This document shows positions 25,744 through 39,759 of a stretch of 64,000 bases of DNA, piece by piece. The notes under the pieces are model-generated. The model saw nothing but the letters and a program-made list of their open reading frames with translations. It was not told the DNA's origin and ran no database searches. This DNA is from Osmia lignaria lignaria (lineage: Eukaryota > Arthropoda > Insecta > Hymenoptera > Megachilidae), in contig NC_135035.1 in assembly GCF_051020975.1 (NCBI RefSeq), positions 8,680,001-8,744,000 on the forward strand. Direction: 5' to 3'. The position numbers and the translations under genes are program-made. Each line of letters starts with the position of its first letter. The stretch's first letter is position 1.

Positions 25744-28700
25744 GTAAGTAAATTTCATTCGCGCGCCTCGAAGCTTTTCAAATATCAATCTGAAAAAAAA
25801 GAACATATCTCTTAATTGCACCACGAATCTTCACTTCAAAAAGCTTATTCAACTTTCTCTGGCACTTCTTCGCTTCTGTTCGATTTGCACTTGGACGCAC
25901 GAGGGTTGCCTTTATCGGGCCATTGGTTGGCTGACTGTGCGAAACGAACCACAAAATAATACTTACGGCTGCACGCAAAAGAAAACACGCCGGAATAATG
26001 GCACCGCCTTTAATTCTTTTCGGGGAAGAGAATCGGCTGCGCTCGGGGCACGCTGGTAGCCGCGACAATGGTACTAACGAGGGCCCCTAAACGGCCGAAA
26101 AAGAAAGCGTTAATTCCGACCTTTCAAGTGTAAATTCCTAACCGCGCTCTCGTTTTCGCCGCCGAGAAACGACGCCCAGGTACGGATACTTCGTTTTCAC
26201 CTTCCTCCGCATCTCCGACGTCACGAAATGCAGCCGTGTCCGTAACTTATGAAAGGAGCCATAGCGGAATTCTCGCTCGAATTTCCTTTCAATATTATTA
26301 AAAAGCGTAATAACTAGTAATACTAATCGTTCATTCGACTTGTCAGTAATAACGACGCCTCGCTGTTAGCAACGATGATTCGCGAAACACGAGCCCCTTT
26401 CAATTGGATAATTTCGTATTCGTGACGTTTGTTCATGATGATTCGAAGAGTTGAGACGTTGATGGAGGGGAGTTAAGTATCGCTCGATAGAAGGGGGTTG
26501 CATTTGGCAGCTGCAGTTTGTCGTTGCAGCAGCGTTGCGCCGTTCCTCGGTGCAGCCGCACTTGCATTAGTGCAATGAGACGAGGGTGGGGATGGAAGTA
26601 GGGGAGGTTCTGTTGAAGCGAGAGGAAAGGATCAGGGTAGGGAAAGGATCTCTTTGTCCTCACCGAGATCCTTACGGCAGCATTGACCTGCTGCCCCACT
26701 GGCGTAGACCCAGTGAATCTCCATTATCGAACGCTTCCTCGAACGGCGTCAGACTTTTCGGAAAAAAGAATCGAATGACGTACGGTAGATAACGATAACG
26801 TTATTTTAGAAATCAAATAAAAATACTTTTACACGAAACATTTAAAAATGCACAGGATGTTCTTGGAAAAAATGAATTAATGATTACTGTTCCAAACTTT
26901 CTACTTCAAATATTCAAACAATTTAAACATACTTAAACTTTGAATCATTAAGTCTTGGAAGGCTGAGTATTATAGATTCTAGACGAATGAATTTCAAAGA
27001 TTCCGCGCCACTGGGTGACTTATTTCTCTCGCGATACGCAAAAGACCCGATCTTCACTGGCGAACTGGCCCTAGTAGTCCTGCTGTGCTGCGGTTAACTT
27101 CTGCCAAGGGGGCCCCCGGACCTCGGGCATTGTTGCAGCGCCAGTTTTTGACAGGTACCATAGGCTGCGTGCGCCCACCTACGTACGCTCTACGGATTAA
27201 CATCCCAGAGATGCTGCGCGAACGATCAAGAGAGGGCCCACGTGGAAACAGGTCTTCCAACTTGGCTCATTGGTATTTTATTATCGGCTTCAAGTCAACC
27301 GAGAGAGACTCACCTCCCTCCATAGTCTGGCTATTAAGCCGGGGATGATAAGTTTCGTATACAACCGTTCTACCGTTAATAGTCACTTACTTTTGGTCAG
27401 ATTCTCGGGGAACCTGTTTCGTGGGACCAGTTGAACGCCTATCGAATTTCAAACGTATATTAAAACCAACATGCTGGATTATCGATCGTTTTCTAGGTCA
27501 CCGTCACCTTTCTCTTACCTATGCTTTTTGCAAAGAATCCACTTACGCCGATATTCAGCCGTCAGTTCGACTGACCGCAAAAGGGGCTGACCCTTTCACC
27601 TGAGACAAAAGTCGAAACTATAGAGGGCGTGAGGTGTGCCTCTTCTCTGTACAGCTGAAGAGGGTCAGGTGAAACTCTTTTCACCAACCGGCACCATGGT
27701 CGAAACGTTTCACCGAAGGGAGAAACGAGATGCACAGGTCGGGGTTCCTTGCCTTAACCTGACCTAACTCTTGACCATCCCCACGGGTGTACGCAAATGA
27801 CCGGAAAACCTGGCTGTTGTTCGAGTCATCTTAACGTCGGCAAGTGTAACAGACGTCGAACTGGACCCCCTTGAAAGAGGAACGATTTTTCTGTGCGATG
27901 CAAATTGCAACAACCCCTCCGTCCATTGTCAGGGACAGTCTTTCTTAAGTCTTTCGAAAGTTAAGCCAGCCTTGACGGAAGGATCACTCGTCGATCTCCA
28001 TTGTTGAAAATCTCGAAATCCCTTAAAATAACGCGACCGTACCTGTTTCTTCTCCGTAGGGGTGGATTTTGCAATTTCGATTTCAGATAAAAGTTCTTTG
28101 ACGAGGGATGACAAGTTATGACATCCGTTGTCATTTGAGGATCCTGAAGATTTGATTCAACGATTTATTTGTAATTTTGCTTTCGGATCATGGTTGCTCG
28201 ATGTAACCAGGATTCCTGTCGGGCCTCTATCGGGAGAGTAACGCAATCTCGGTAACCAATAGCGTTGTCGGATACTCTAGCGACCCCCTCTACCCGCCAG
28301 CCAGTGGGCCAGGGAGCTAAAAAGGGCCACATATACCCACGAAGCGTAAAACCCGGCTTCCTCTTCTCATCTACACGCGGACGCATACTCATTCACGCCA
28401 CAAAACAGAGGCGCAAGTGTATATACGCGTTCTTCTCGGGGTCCGGCAAGAAGGCGCAAACTGAATCGACGTTTCCTTTGTGCTGTCCCGAAGCTGCTAG
28501 TTTTCGGTGGATGATGCGGTCCGATTCACAATACGGCCGCTAATGTCCACTTACCTTCCCCGCGGGCCCTCCACAACTATCAGGGTGTTTTAGTGCTTTA
28601 CGGCGGCCATAATGCCTTCTTTCTTGGACGGCAGGTAGAAGAAACCTTCGAGGCTGAGAAGGCTTGATGATTTGCTACAATATTACGACGCGGTTGCTGC

Positions 28701-31700
28701 CATTGTTCCCAATGATTGCGATCCGATATTCCTGCTCTTTCGGAATTGGAAAATTGAAAATTGTGAAATCGCTTCGTTCTCGAATCACGGGATATCGACG
28801 ATGATCCGCGCACAGAAGGTGAAGCAATGAAAAGGCATAATGAAGCCGTTTCGATTCGTGTTTCCGGTCGGACGGTGATCGCCGCGAAACACTCATTGGG
28901 TGGTCTCTCATTACGGCGGTTCCTTCAATGACTTCTTAGCACATTCGACCAGGAACATATGGCTTCTGACCGTTGAATCGGGATGACTGGCCGCACAGAG
29001 GGCAGTATTGTAGGAGCTGGAGTGATTTTTCATGGGAACCGTGCCCGTAAAAAATTCTGTATCCCCTGTTGTCCGGGATAACGAGTACTTTTGTAGCTTA
29101 CAAATCCTCTATCCTACATCGTTATACATTTTTCTCTACGAATTTTCTATCTCGTCCTCTTCAAATATCTGTTAGATGCATCTGTCGATGAAGGAGCATC
29201 AGTTTCACTTTTTACCGAAGGAAAGAAAAGCGAGGATCGCAATCTTGCTAAAAGATCGAAGTCGAATCCGTGACGAATAAACGGTCCGAAATAAACGAGC
29301 AATTGGCGGGGTAGGAAGGAAACGATAGCGGCGAAGAGGACGAAGAAGAAATGTCGAGAGAGAGAGAGAGAGGAAAGAGGAGACAGACGGTAATTATCAT
29401 TTCTTGTACAAGCCGTTGGTGTGGGTATAGTCACGGATATAGGCGGTTTTGCAACATTCGGGCCCTCATTGTGGCGTGGTTCCTCTCGTTCTATCTCTTT
29501 CTCTCCTCTTATCCCGCTCCTCGGTGTATACCCTTGTTTCGTTCTTTCTTCTTTTCTCGGTCGCACCCGCGTGCTAAAACAAAACGAAACACTGTGCACG
29601 GGCCTTTCAAGGATAACGACTATGAGGCCTAGGCCGAGACGGCAGCCATATTGCGGACAATTGAAACCGTTGCACTGGCTTTTCGGTACCTGCAGCTGCA
29701 GCTCAGCTCCGTTTATATTATATCACGCACGTTTTACGCGCAGATGCCCGTCGCCCGTGCACCAATTAATGCCGGCTCACGCACGTTACCCGGAAAAAGG
29801 GAATTCTGGATAATTAGATTCCCTCTGAAAAATAGCCATGAAACACGGTACGAAATTTTTGCCCTCTATCCTATCTCTTCTGGATAGATCTAATCTTTCC
29901 GCGGCCTCGTTTAATGGCCAATTCTTTTTTCTCTTTTCTCTTTTCTACCTCCGAATTCGTGCAGCTGCAGGTTCTATGCGAGAACTTGTCGAACGTATTC
30001 ATGAGGAGGACATTTAAATCGGCGAGTAAGAAGCGACTGTCATTTCTTAATGAGGTGGCTTTTAGCCAGATGTAGGTTTACCTACAAACTGCTGACTTTC
30101 TAAGATAGCAATTCAAGAAACTTCTACCCGCTGTGAAGTATATAAGCATGTTTTTTTTTTCTCGACCAGCCAAAAATACACGGCAAAGAGCCACGTTCAC
30201 ACTCGTACATATTCAAACAAAGAATGCATTTGGCGCATTAAACCGAGGACTTTTCGAGCAGGAAAGGCAGAGGGCTGGGTAACCCGATGCCAGTGACGGC
30301 GGTGCACAAGTTCAGCACCAACGCTGTAAACCATATGGCAAAGCAGGGAAGGTTCTTTTAGTGTACGGCGCGATGCGTGTGTACGTACACGAGCTGAAAC
30401 ATCTACCGAATCGTTGGAAAGTCCAAAAGTCGACTGACGGGCCAACGGAAGGTCCTGAAAGGGGACTAGAAAATTACCGTGACTGCGAATTCTCCGAGAG
30501 CTGTTCCAGCAATTAAACGAATGGGAGGCTGATTACGCGGCTAGTTTAGAGGCGCATAAATCGTCGATTTAAATCGTCGAAACTTTTATGATCGCCTGTC
30601 ATAACGGTAGTCGGTGTTCCCTTACACGTGTCCCACGGACAGAGAGCATAAAATTCAGCTACAGCGAATAAATGCAAATCACTGGTCGGTGAATATTTTC
30701 GCCAGTATCCCGGGCTGAAACGAATTCGAATGGCGTCGATGGGAATGCAACTTCGACACCCGACGAATGGCGGGGAGAGAAACTCGGCTTGGACGAATCT
30801 AAAGGACCCTGGCAAACTAGCAGGGCCCAGAAGTCGTCCTACGTGGTCGGGATCCAATCTCATTTGGTACTAGCATGCCTTTGCTCACTCACATCCGAGC
30901 CTCGGATTACCGCCTCTGCTCCTCCTCTTCATCTTTCTCTCTTTTTATCTCGGATCCTTCTTCATCACCGATTCTCTCGAAAGCGCTATACCTACCTTGT
31001 CCGTAGATCATTATCGCCAGACATTCCGAGCTGTATCTGCGGTGCAAATGCAACATGACAGGGAATGCTCTTTCGCAGATTCAGAAAGGTCCTCGATGAT
31101 ACTTCTTCGAGTTTTAAGACGGTGAATGAATCTTCTTCTTCTGTTTGAGATGCTGGGGCTAGAAATGAGATTTAAATTTGAGTTAATTCCAATATGATAC
31201 TTCAGTCTGGGTTAAGGGGTGGTGTTTCATTTTACGTCGAACCTTTTTCTGAAGCTTTATGAAAGCACGAGGGCGCATACATGCGCGCGCGTACGAGAGG
31301 GCGCACCAAATAGCCGCGTCGGATATCACGTGGCAGAATGAGAAAGAAAAAAAGAGAAAAATAAAGAGCGGTCTATTTATCATGACACCCGCGATCGTAA
31401 AGAAAGGTCTTTCGAGAATACTCGCGGAGGATGTCTGATTCATCAGCTTCATTCATCAACGTCGACCGCTTCTGTTTCTTTCATTTCTTTGAAACCTAAC
31501 ACGCTTCTAGTGTACGTGCATCATGCAAAAGTGTGAGCATGACCGGTTACACGAACTTCTGGCCCTGTGGTCCTCAACTTATGATTATACAGATCATTAG
31601 AGAGAGAGACGAATCCTAATCTTTCCTTCGCCCCTTTTATGGATATGGATCATTTCGATATTCGGCTGGTATCTTTTCATTCTATACATCCAACGAACCA

Positions 31701-32309
31701 TCCTCGCGCGTATTCGACGATTATTCGCGCGAGATTCGTCGTTCAATACGGTGGCCGACCGGTATCGAGCGGGTATCTCCACTAATTGGGATTTCGCGGG
31801 TTCCCGAGGGGAAAAGACCGGGAAAAAAGGTGAAGCAAAACGGAGGAGGGCGTGGGTCCCAACATGGTATGACGCGATAATGCGGTGCGGGCCGCATCCT
31901 GAGAGGGACGCGAGGCGAGGTGAAGCCTAAAGAAGAAGTCCCGCAAGAAGAAGCGAGAAGATGGTAGAGAGAAGAAGGTAGGGGGGGAGAAGAGGGTGGG
32001 GCCTGCCTCACTGACCTTGACTAGGCCCAAAGTTGAGGTGGGTTGAGGTGCTGCCGGGCCCTCCTGTCCACCTTCTCCACCCCTCTCCCCATCTTTCTCT
32101 CTCTTTTCCTCTTCCATCCAGCGGATCCTCCCCTCTCTCCGTTCCGTGGAAGGCCCCACCGGGCATGCCCTGTAGTTCTGCATTCGCAGACTCCTCCATC
32201 AAGGACATCACAAAAAGTACATTAGACGAAAACACGTTGCCATTATACCCAGCGCGGCGAACCGCGAGAGGAGAGAACGAAAACGCTACGTCTGCTCAGA
32301 GGCTAAAGG

Positions 32310-32535
32310 CTCGTCCAAACTTACAGACATTGTCCGAGGACTGTCTGAAAGTCCGCGGACTATACTCAGACACGTGTCTACGGACAAGTGTCTGAATTTG
32401 GACGAGTCCGAAGACGAAAGATCAGTCCAAGATTAAGCTGGACTTGTATGTATCTCCTATTGTCCACTGATTGTTCTTGAACGACATACGTAGACACGTG
32501 TCCGCGGATAATTATCTGCAAGTTTTGGACCAGCC
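32310..32535. mobile_element. Composite inverted-repeat element (MITE-like), about 226 bp
   Basis: The left end CTCGTCCAAACTTACAGACA appears again, inverted and imperfect, at two places: ending at 32406 (GGACGAG) and ending at 32535 (GGACCAGCC). The outer pair brackets 226 bp and the inner pair brackets 97 bp. In between, cagacacgtgtc-type palindromes recur (32367-32379 and 32491-32503). This looks like one fold-back element carrying an internal partial duplication, or two related elements nested. It has no coding capacity. The outer flanks read ctaa and ttaa, so the target duplication is unclear and the superfamily is not assigned. Confidence 0.6.
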
Positions 32536-35500
32536 TTAAGACTGGTGTGCGAAAAGGCAACGCGTACTGCCTAAACCACCAGCATCGTCGCCGCCATTCG
32601 GGCCCCCGCAACACCATGAAAAAAGCCCACGGGCATCTCCCCTTGTCTTTCTCTACAACTACGCCAACTTTAAGCCGGGCTCGAGACTTCTGGCTTCTAA
32701 TACTCGCTGGAGAATTTTGCACGGACTTACTAATTCGTTTGAGGACTTTTCAGAAAGAGGACCCAATGAGGGTGGTTTTGATGATGATGAGTTATCCTCT
32801 GTAGGGGTGATTCTTTTCAAGTCAATTTAATCCCAATGGCAGTATAAGGATTGAAGCGTATTTTTTAAATATTTTTTCAAGTAATTGAAGGCGAATTTTC
32901 AAGCACCACCGTCGAATGTATCAACGTCTCTCCCTCGGCTACCACTAAGTAACTCCTAGCGTGGGATTGAATTTTTAGCACGTCCCCCCTCGAATTCGCG
33001 CGAATGCCAAAAATAAGAAGGCGATGAAACGCGCCTTAACTGCTGCCTTTATTTCTGGCCCTCCTGGTGCACCTTACTGTTATCTCTCTCTTCTTCTCCC
33101 TGTCTCTTTCTCTCGTTCCCTCTCAAGATCAAGGTCAACTCTTTGGAGATGACTGGACTCTTTAAGCGACGTACCTCTTCTTCGTTACTCGTTTCACGGT
33201 TCTCACTCCGCTGCTCGTTGCCCGAACCGTCGTACACCTTTCGAGATCGCACGATCGAGCATGCGAATTATGCCGTTCCAGTTAGAAAGTTTGTCACGCG
33301 AACACGTTGAAACACAAACGTGTACGAATCATGAGAGAAAGAGAGAGAGAAAAAAAGAAGTCGGCTTGAACGTTGGTACAAAGTGTGCTGCACACTCGTA
33401 CGAACGGTGTTCTGGAACCTGTCGTTCGCGCGTGTTGCATGAAACATAGGATTTTCTTGTAATTATCATCGTTACAGCGGGTCCACGCGATATTTTATCA
33501 TCGAGACGGCCGCAGAGGTTTGTCGCGCTATAAATCCTGACTCCGCAAACGAGCAAGAAGCGAGCACGGTTCTTACGAATCGTCGCGAGGTCGCGGCTAT
33601 GGCTGTGCCACTATTTACGAACCTCTCGTCGCAGCCTGGAAAAGGATAAACCACGCTTTGATTCCAATGAGCACGAGATACCAGGCTAACCGACGTCGAC
33701 GTTGACGATTCCGCTCGCTTTCCCTCGCGAGACCATTAAAACACTCCACCGCGAGTTCGTTTTACGGATTCACCGCACCCGCGCCACTTGAACCATCGCA
33801 TCGTTTCCCTGAATTTATTACGTTGACTCTCGACACCGTGAACGAACAACACTTGCGATCTTTCTGTATTTTTTTTCCACCCCCGTTAATGTCTAAATTA
33901 CGTTTGAAAGAAGCTCCGATGGAATCTTCCTTACTCGAAATAATAAGAAGACAACGATGTCTGAAATTGAAGATCTATTTAAATTATTTCACTGGTGAGA
34001 AAAGTATTATTGCTTTACTGTAAACAGCACGGAGTTCACCGTTTATTTATCCGTCGATTATTGTTACTATCGCGGTATGTGGCTCGTCTGTGTACCATCC
34101 TCCGACTTATTTTAAGGAAATAGACAATTTTATGTGCTTTTCCGTTTGTAATGTTTTCTTTACCGTGAGGTTTGTGGATCATTTTCTGGAATTGATCGTA
34201 AATTTAACGACGTGTAAAGTGATTTTTCAATTGAAACGATTCCGCGCAAATTTATTCAATATTTTATGGCACATCTCGTTAATGTTTACGTTCAATAAAG
34301 GTGTCCCGTAGAAATAATATTAATCGCATGGTCAGCGGAGAAAATAATTTGGGAAACCTTGACGATGATTTTCCTCTCACCTTTGAAAAGTTCATTCTCA
34401 GAGAGCTTCGTGATTAAAACATTGAATACTTCAGATATCTGAATAACTCTGACTCACACAGGAGGCACGATAAATATCAGTATGTAACGCAACAAGCTGT
34501 GCGTGAAAAGGGTCTTAAAACCACCCGAGGCTTTCACTGGAATCTCAAAACTCTTGCGGTAACAGCGACGGCGTATAATTAAGATGCTCATTAAAATTTA
34601 AGATTAAACTTTAAGCATCGCGAGAAACTTTTCTTGATTCCTCTTCTTTATCTTCGGGCATAAAAATTCCGTAATAATAAAATAATCTAGATCGTTAATA
34701 TTAATAATTTATGCGTTTTAATTATTATATCTCTCTGATTTTCTCGCGAGTTCCATGCCCACTTAAACCTATTTTCACAGATAGTCTCCCGCACGAAATC
34801 AACGGTTTAATGCAAACAGAGTTTATCAGGATCGCTCGCTACATCCGACGTCCATTACTTCATCAAACAGTCTCCGTTGTTTCAGCGATATTTCGCTGTT
34901 TTCAGGACACGGTGTCGTTGAACGTTATCAAAACCTTGAAACGCTCTTACCTGAACAAAATTAAAAAGCAAATATTCAAAAACTCTTATTATGCCCATTT
35001 ATATAACAAGTTCAGCCACGAAAGCCTCGGGTTTAATATCGCATCCCTTTCCAAGATGCATCGCGTTGCACCTCTCCGATCCTTAATCTCAAGATTTCTC
35101 GCGCGTTAAAGTCAATTTCGTGGTTGTCCAAGCTCGATAATGGAACTCCGCAGCCTCCGCGTCTCACGTGGATGCCGCAGAAAGACGCGAACGATTCCAT
35201 CGCTTCCGACCGGGAACGTTTTAATTGCGTTATTTAAGGGCGAGACGGTGAACCGTGCGATCAGGAAACAACGCGCAAACGGGTTTCCATGTACGGTGTG
35301 TCGGCGTCGCCGGTCCCGCTCGCTGCAATTCGTTTCGTGAAAGTCGATCCGCGCGAGCCAGCTTACACCCACGCGCTCGAGAGGCGCGAGTGTCAAAGCA
35401 GGACCTGTTTCCTTCACGAGCCGATCGCTCACGATACGTAGCCGGGCATCTAGGGCCCCGTGAAATCGTTACGATATTTATGGGCCCCGATAATCGGTAC

Positions 35501-36646
35501 CCCCGCTTTCAGCGGTAGGCACTTGTTAACTAGTCAGAAAATAATGACCCACTTTAGAAAAAAAGAAAAATAACCTATCAGTACCTGATATATTTTCTGC
35601 CTCGCAGAAGATTATCGCTGCAACAGGTTTATTATACGCGATTAAGAGGCTGTACAACGATGACGTTGGTATGAATTTCTCTGATTCGAATAATAATATT
35701 TGTTTGATGCTTTTGCATTTATTTGTTACACGATGGTCGCTAATTTGGTCGCCAATTTAATAGTCTGCATGGAAGATGTAAACATAGGGGGAGAGTGATT
35801 TTGGAATTTTGAGTTCAGAGATCCGCATGAAATATTCCGTGCTTCATTACTATGCGGATAAACAATTTTTTTTGGATCGCAAGTGGGAATTTTTCGACAT
35901 TTCTTCCTCTATTTCTCGTTCAACGAGGATAATTCGTGAAGTTTTAAAAACTGACGATATCAAAATTCTTATGGTGGCTCGTAATCACGCGAAGCAAGTA
36001 ACGATAAAGTTGGATCCTCTAATAAATCCGTAAATAGAATCGTTATAGTCATTCTTGACAACAGGATGACTTTGTCAACGTGTTTGGTATCGCGTGTCGA
36101 GAGTACCGGCAATGATACACGCGATCATTCAAAGACATTTAAACGCGCCTCGTCATTGAACTTACAGCGGTACATCATTTCATTGTATCTCGTAATACCC
36201 CTATTCGAAATAATTAGAGGATCGTTTGCTCAAACGAGATGACCAATCATCGTGTAAGTTGTTTCGAGGCTTCGTAATGTCGTTAAGGAATAATTTGAAT
36301 GTGTACGAGGTATTAATTTTCATCGGGATATTATAGCCTGTGTATTGGTTGCAAGAATCATCATCATCATCAGAAATAAAACTTTGAACAGAGTACACGT
36401 CATGGTAATTCTTCTCTGCTCACGTGCTTCGATGTTCGGTAATATACATATTCGAAGCGCAATTAAAATTCAACCGATATTTAAATATCAAAAATTAATT
36501 ATTTTCTACATTCGTGGTATAAAAATGTTGGATAACCGTTCGATTATAGAAACACAAGGTTATTACCTATTATAAATTGGCTGAATGCTCGGAAAGCATA
36601 ACATAGAAAGGTTCCAGGATGACACATTGGTGTCGGTAGAATACAG

Positions 36647-36727
36647 CAGGAGGGCCAGTGCCAAAATCGAAATTCTCTAAGGAAATACATACGTGAAACG
36701 TGGCCGCGGGCAACGCCCACATTTCAA
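36647..36727 (+). CDS. Possible 81-nt cassette exon in intron 1 (weak)
   Basis: This 81-nt block ends at a very good donor (ttcaa|gtaagtat) and starts after tagaatacag. It is open in phase 0 throughout (27 codons, QEGQCQNRNS at the start, ATPTFQ at the end), and phase 0 is what the host intron requires. Against it, the acceptor has almost no pyrimidine tract and the peptide has no recognisable character, so chance is a fair explanation. It is recorded because the donor is among the best in the intron. Confidence 0.2.
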
Positions 36728-39656
36728 GTAAGTATAACTCACGACAAGTCCTTGGCATTAAATATGTAAATGTTTCGAGCAGCGACAGCGGCGGGCGTTT
36801 AATTCGTCGGTGAATCGGCAATCGCGTGGACATCTCGTCAATTGGATTTCGGCCGGCGTTCCATGAAACCATTGGCCGGTAATTAGGTTGCGCATAATGA
36901 TAACCGGACAAACACGTTGTCTGTGAGGCGAACGTGTGCGTTCGTCTACATCGTTGCAAGGTTTCTGTGTGCTCGCACGCGGCACAGCAAAGAGGCAAAC
37001 AAGCAGGCCAGCCGATTAAATTATTATTCTCACGGAGGCTCGTTAATAGCGTAAAAGAAAAATACACGGGACCCGGGGCTTGTTGTCGCTCGCCAAAGGA
37101 ATTGCTTCGATCTTAATTGCCGTTTCTAAGAATCGGTAGGAAAAGTCGAAGGGCCAATGTGTGCAACACGCGCGAGAGCGTACCGGTTGGGTCGCGTCTT
37201 TTTTCGATTCGCGCCATTTGCACATTAATGAACGAGTGCTGATTTATTGCTTTGTTGTTCGCCTTCTTTTCGCCCCGGTTTCGCGAACCACCGGCGACTT
37301 TCATTCAACGAACAAAGTGTAATTTCTATGAATTGTTGCATCACGCCACTTCTTTGGGGTTCGGGGTAGAGTACACTAACTTTCCCTATAAAAATCTACT
37401 CTATTCTTTTTATTTGAAATAAATTATGAGAAAGGGAATTGTCCGCCATTTGCCATTAGTCTTGGCGGGAACCTAGTGAGAAGTTAACTTAAATACTCTG
37501 ATCCTCGCATGTAAAGAATTTGGACAAATAAGTAGCATTCACAGTCCCACAAAAATTCGAATTCCCTTTTTAAAGAAAGATTATTAGGATGGTTGGAATC
37601 TGGAATCAAACGAGGTAGAAGAATCGCGGTGGTTTCGGGCGAACTTGCAATTACTGCGTCGCGCGGTCATGGCGCGTTAAAAGCGTAGCTAATTAAACTT
37701 TTAAGGGCCTGGCTTTTAAGTGGAACGATTAATCTCTTGGACGGAGCCTTTAATTCTCTGCAATTTATTCTCTCGTTCGCGTTTCGGCTGCTTTTATTCA
37801 TTCTCTATCGTATGGGTCTCATTGCGAGGCTAATTAATAATCGACGTTTTCTGAACTTTCAATTTTGTAAAAAATTACAATAAACAAATTTTTCACACAC
37901 GGAACACTCTTTTCATTCGCTCAAGGTTTTAAGAAATCGCTATGCAGTATCATCTATTTATTCTTTTTATCGAAATAATAATTTCATGATCTAGCTCTTA
38001 TACTATTTTTCATCGACATACTCTTTTTTATTATTATTTCCGAACGGACCATCTTATCGAAACCTTGAGCATCAATTATAGGAAGATCCAAGGTCCTTTC
38101 GCTTGTATTCACGACCCCGAACGACATTACATGATCGGTCGATGAACCTCTTAATTGCTATTGCTTACGCGTATTATGATTACTATTAAAAAAATACCAC
38201 GCTAATGAATGTATAATTAATTTCTTTGATCGGATGAAAAAAGAGGATGGTTACTATGGTTCTATTTGAAAAGGTCATTTTTCGACCTCCCTTCAACCTC
38301 GTGCACCCCTCGAAACATCAAGTTACACAATCGTTCGATGATGTTCTCTCCGCTCGTAACGAGAGGATGATCGTGCACGCGTGTGCCGCGGTTACGTGCC
38401 AATGACGGTAAACAGCCGGCGAGCGGAGTAATTTGTGCGGCGTGCGCGTTCGAGCACTCGTGCCACTTATAGTAACGAGTATCGAGCGGATTCCTGTTAT
38501 TCGACAGCCGTCGAACGACTTCTCGCGCGAGTCCGCTCGGACTTTCGTCGCGAGCAACCGACCGTTTTGAATGTCTTTATCGCTTTTAACTTTTCGGACG
38601 TACGATTATTCATTTCTGATTCTATAATTTGAACACATTAATAACGTCAAGGATTTTTTCTTCCTTTTTTTATCTATAGTGGATATAAATTTAATTTTGC
38701 CAACATTCTTGATTCTAACCAGGTAGTATACTGAATGCAAAGGGTTAATTAAATTCACCTGCTACGATAACCGATCGAGAAGCGTTTAATTATTATTGAA
38801 ACAATACTTTATGGGAGCGCGCGAGGGGGCGAAGATGGAGAGTTTTATCGGCGAGCCGTGTCCTGAGCGTAATGACCGTCGATAAATCGGCTTAAACGCA
38901 GAAGTAAAAAGTTCTCTGGCCCCGATCGAGCGTGAATTCGAGCCGTCGTGGAAAAATATTGCCTCGTTATACCTGTACCAACGCATTCGGCCACTTGCTT
39001 CTTATCTGTCGTTCCATTTGCATGAGAGACTTGCAAACCGGACGAACGCGATACTCTTCGCTGTCCAGCAGTGATTAGAGGTGCCTAAATCCCTGCTCCT
39101 ACCCAGACAGAAACAAAATAACTTCTCATGTTACCTTGGACATTAAACACTCGTAAAAAATTTCAGCCACGTTGGAATATCGTTGCAATAAACAGGAGAA
39201 CTCTGCGAGATTTGCTTCCCGAGCGTTCTAGCGTGAAACGAGAGTTATGATGGATCATCGAAGCCGATCCTCCGATTCGAATTTATCGACCTCATTATTC
39301 ATGTTACGACCAGTTCGAGTGGTACCTTGAATAACAAATAATTGGAGGAATCGAGGCGAAACAGGGAACGGTATAATTAATTCAAAGGCAAAGTTTGAAA
39401 CTTTTAAGATTCAACGCCTGCTGCCATTGTCGGTGGAAAACATTCGATCTTCCAGCTCGAGGGAGCGCACCGAGGGACCTTTTTCCTCCTCGTACAAAAA
39501 TGGTCCCCGGACGGATTCTCTGTCCGCCTCCGTGATTCGTCTCCGCGTACACGCAGCTTGTGTACACACCCACGCGTGTAACTCGTGTTCCTGTAACAAC
39601 GCGTCTATCGTTGTTGTTGTGTGTGGAAGCCTCGGAGCCGAGCCCGATGCTTAGAA

Positions 39657-39759
39657 GGCTATAAAAAGAGAAAGCTGGACGGTATAGAGGCAGAGAGGCG
39701 AGTGTGTGCGGGCTGTACACGTTTGCCTGGTCCACAGTGGGTGTGCAACAGGGTCTCGT
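39657..39759 (+). promoter_or_regulatory. Candidate TATA promoter and short leader exon
   Basis: GGCTATAAAAAG at 39657-39668 is a near-ideal TATA box. It is followed about 90 bases later by a strong donor (tctcgt|gtaagtac, gt at 39760). A transcript starting around 39690 would have a roughly 70-nt non-coding leader that could splice to a core exon. ATG is absent from the leader. Nothing else confirms it, and TATA-like runs are common in AT-rich introns. Confidence 0.3.

Noticed and set aside
29147..29599. 150-codon minus-strand frame
   Set aside because: Driven by GA microsatellite and purine-rich sequence; no recognisable protein feature.
31782..32183. 133-codon minus-strand frame rich in Glu, Arg and Gly
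   Set aside because: Low complexity produced by a purine/pyrimidine-asymmetric tract that opens frames on both strands.
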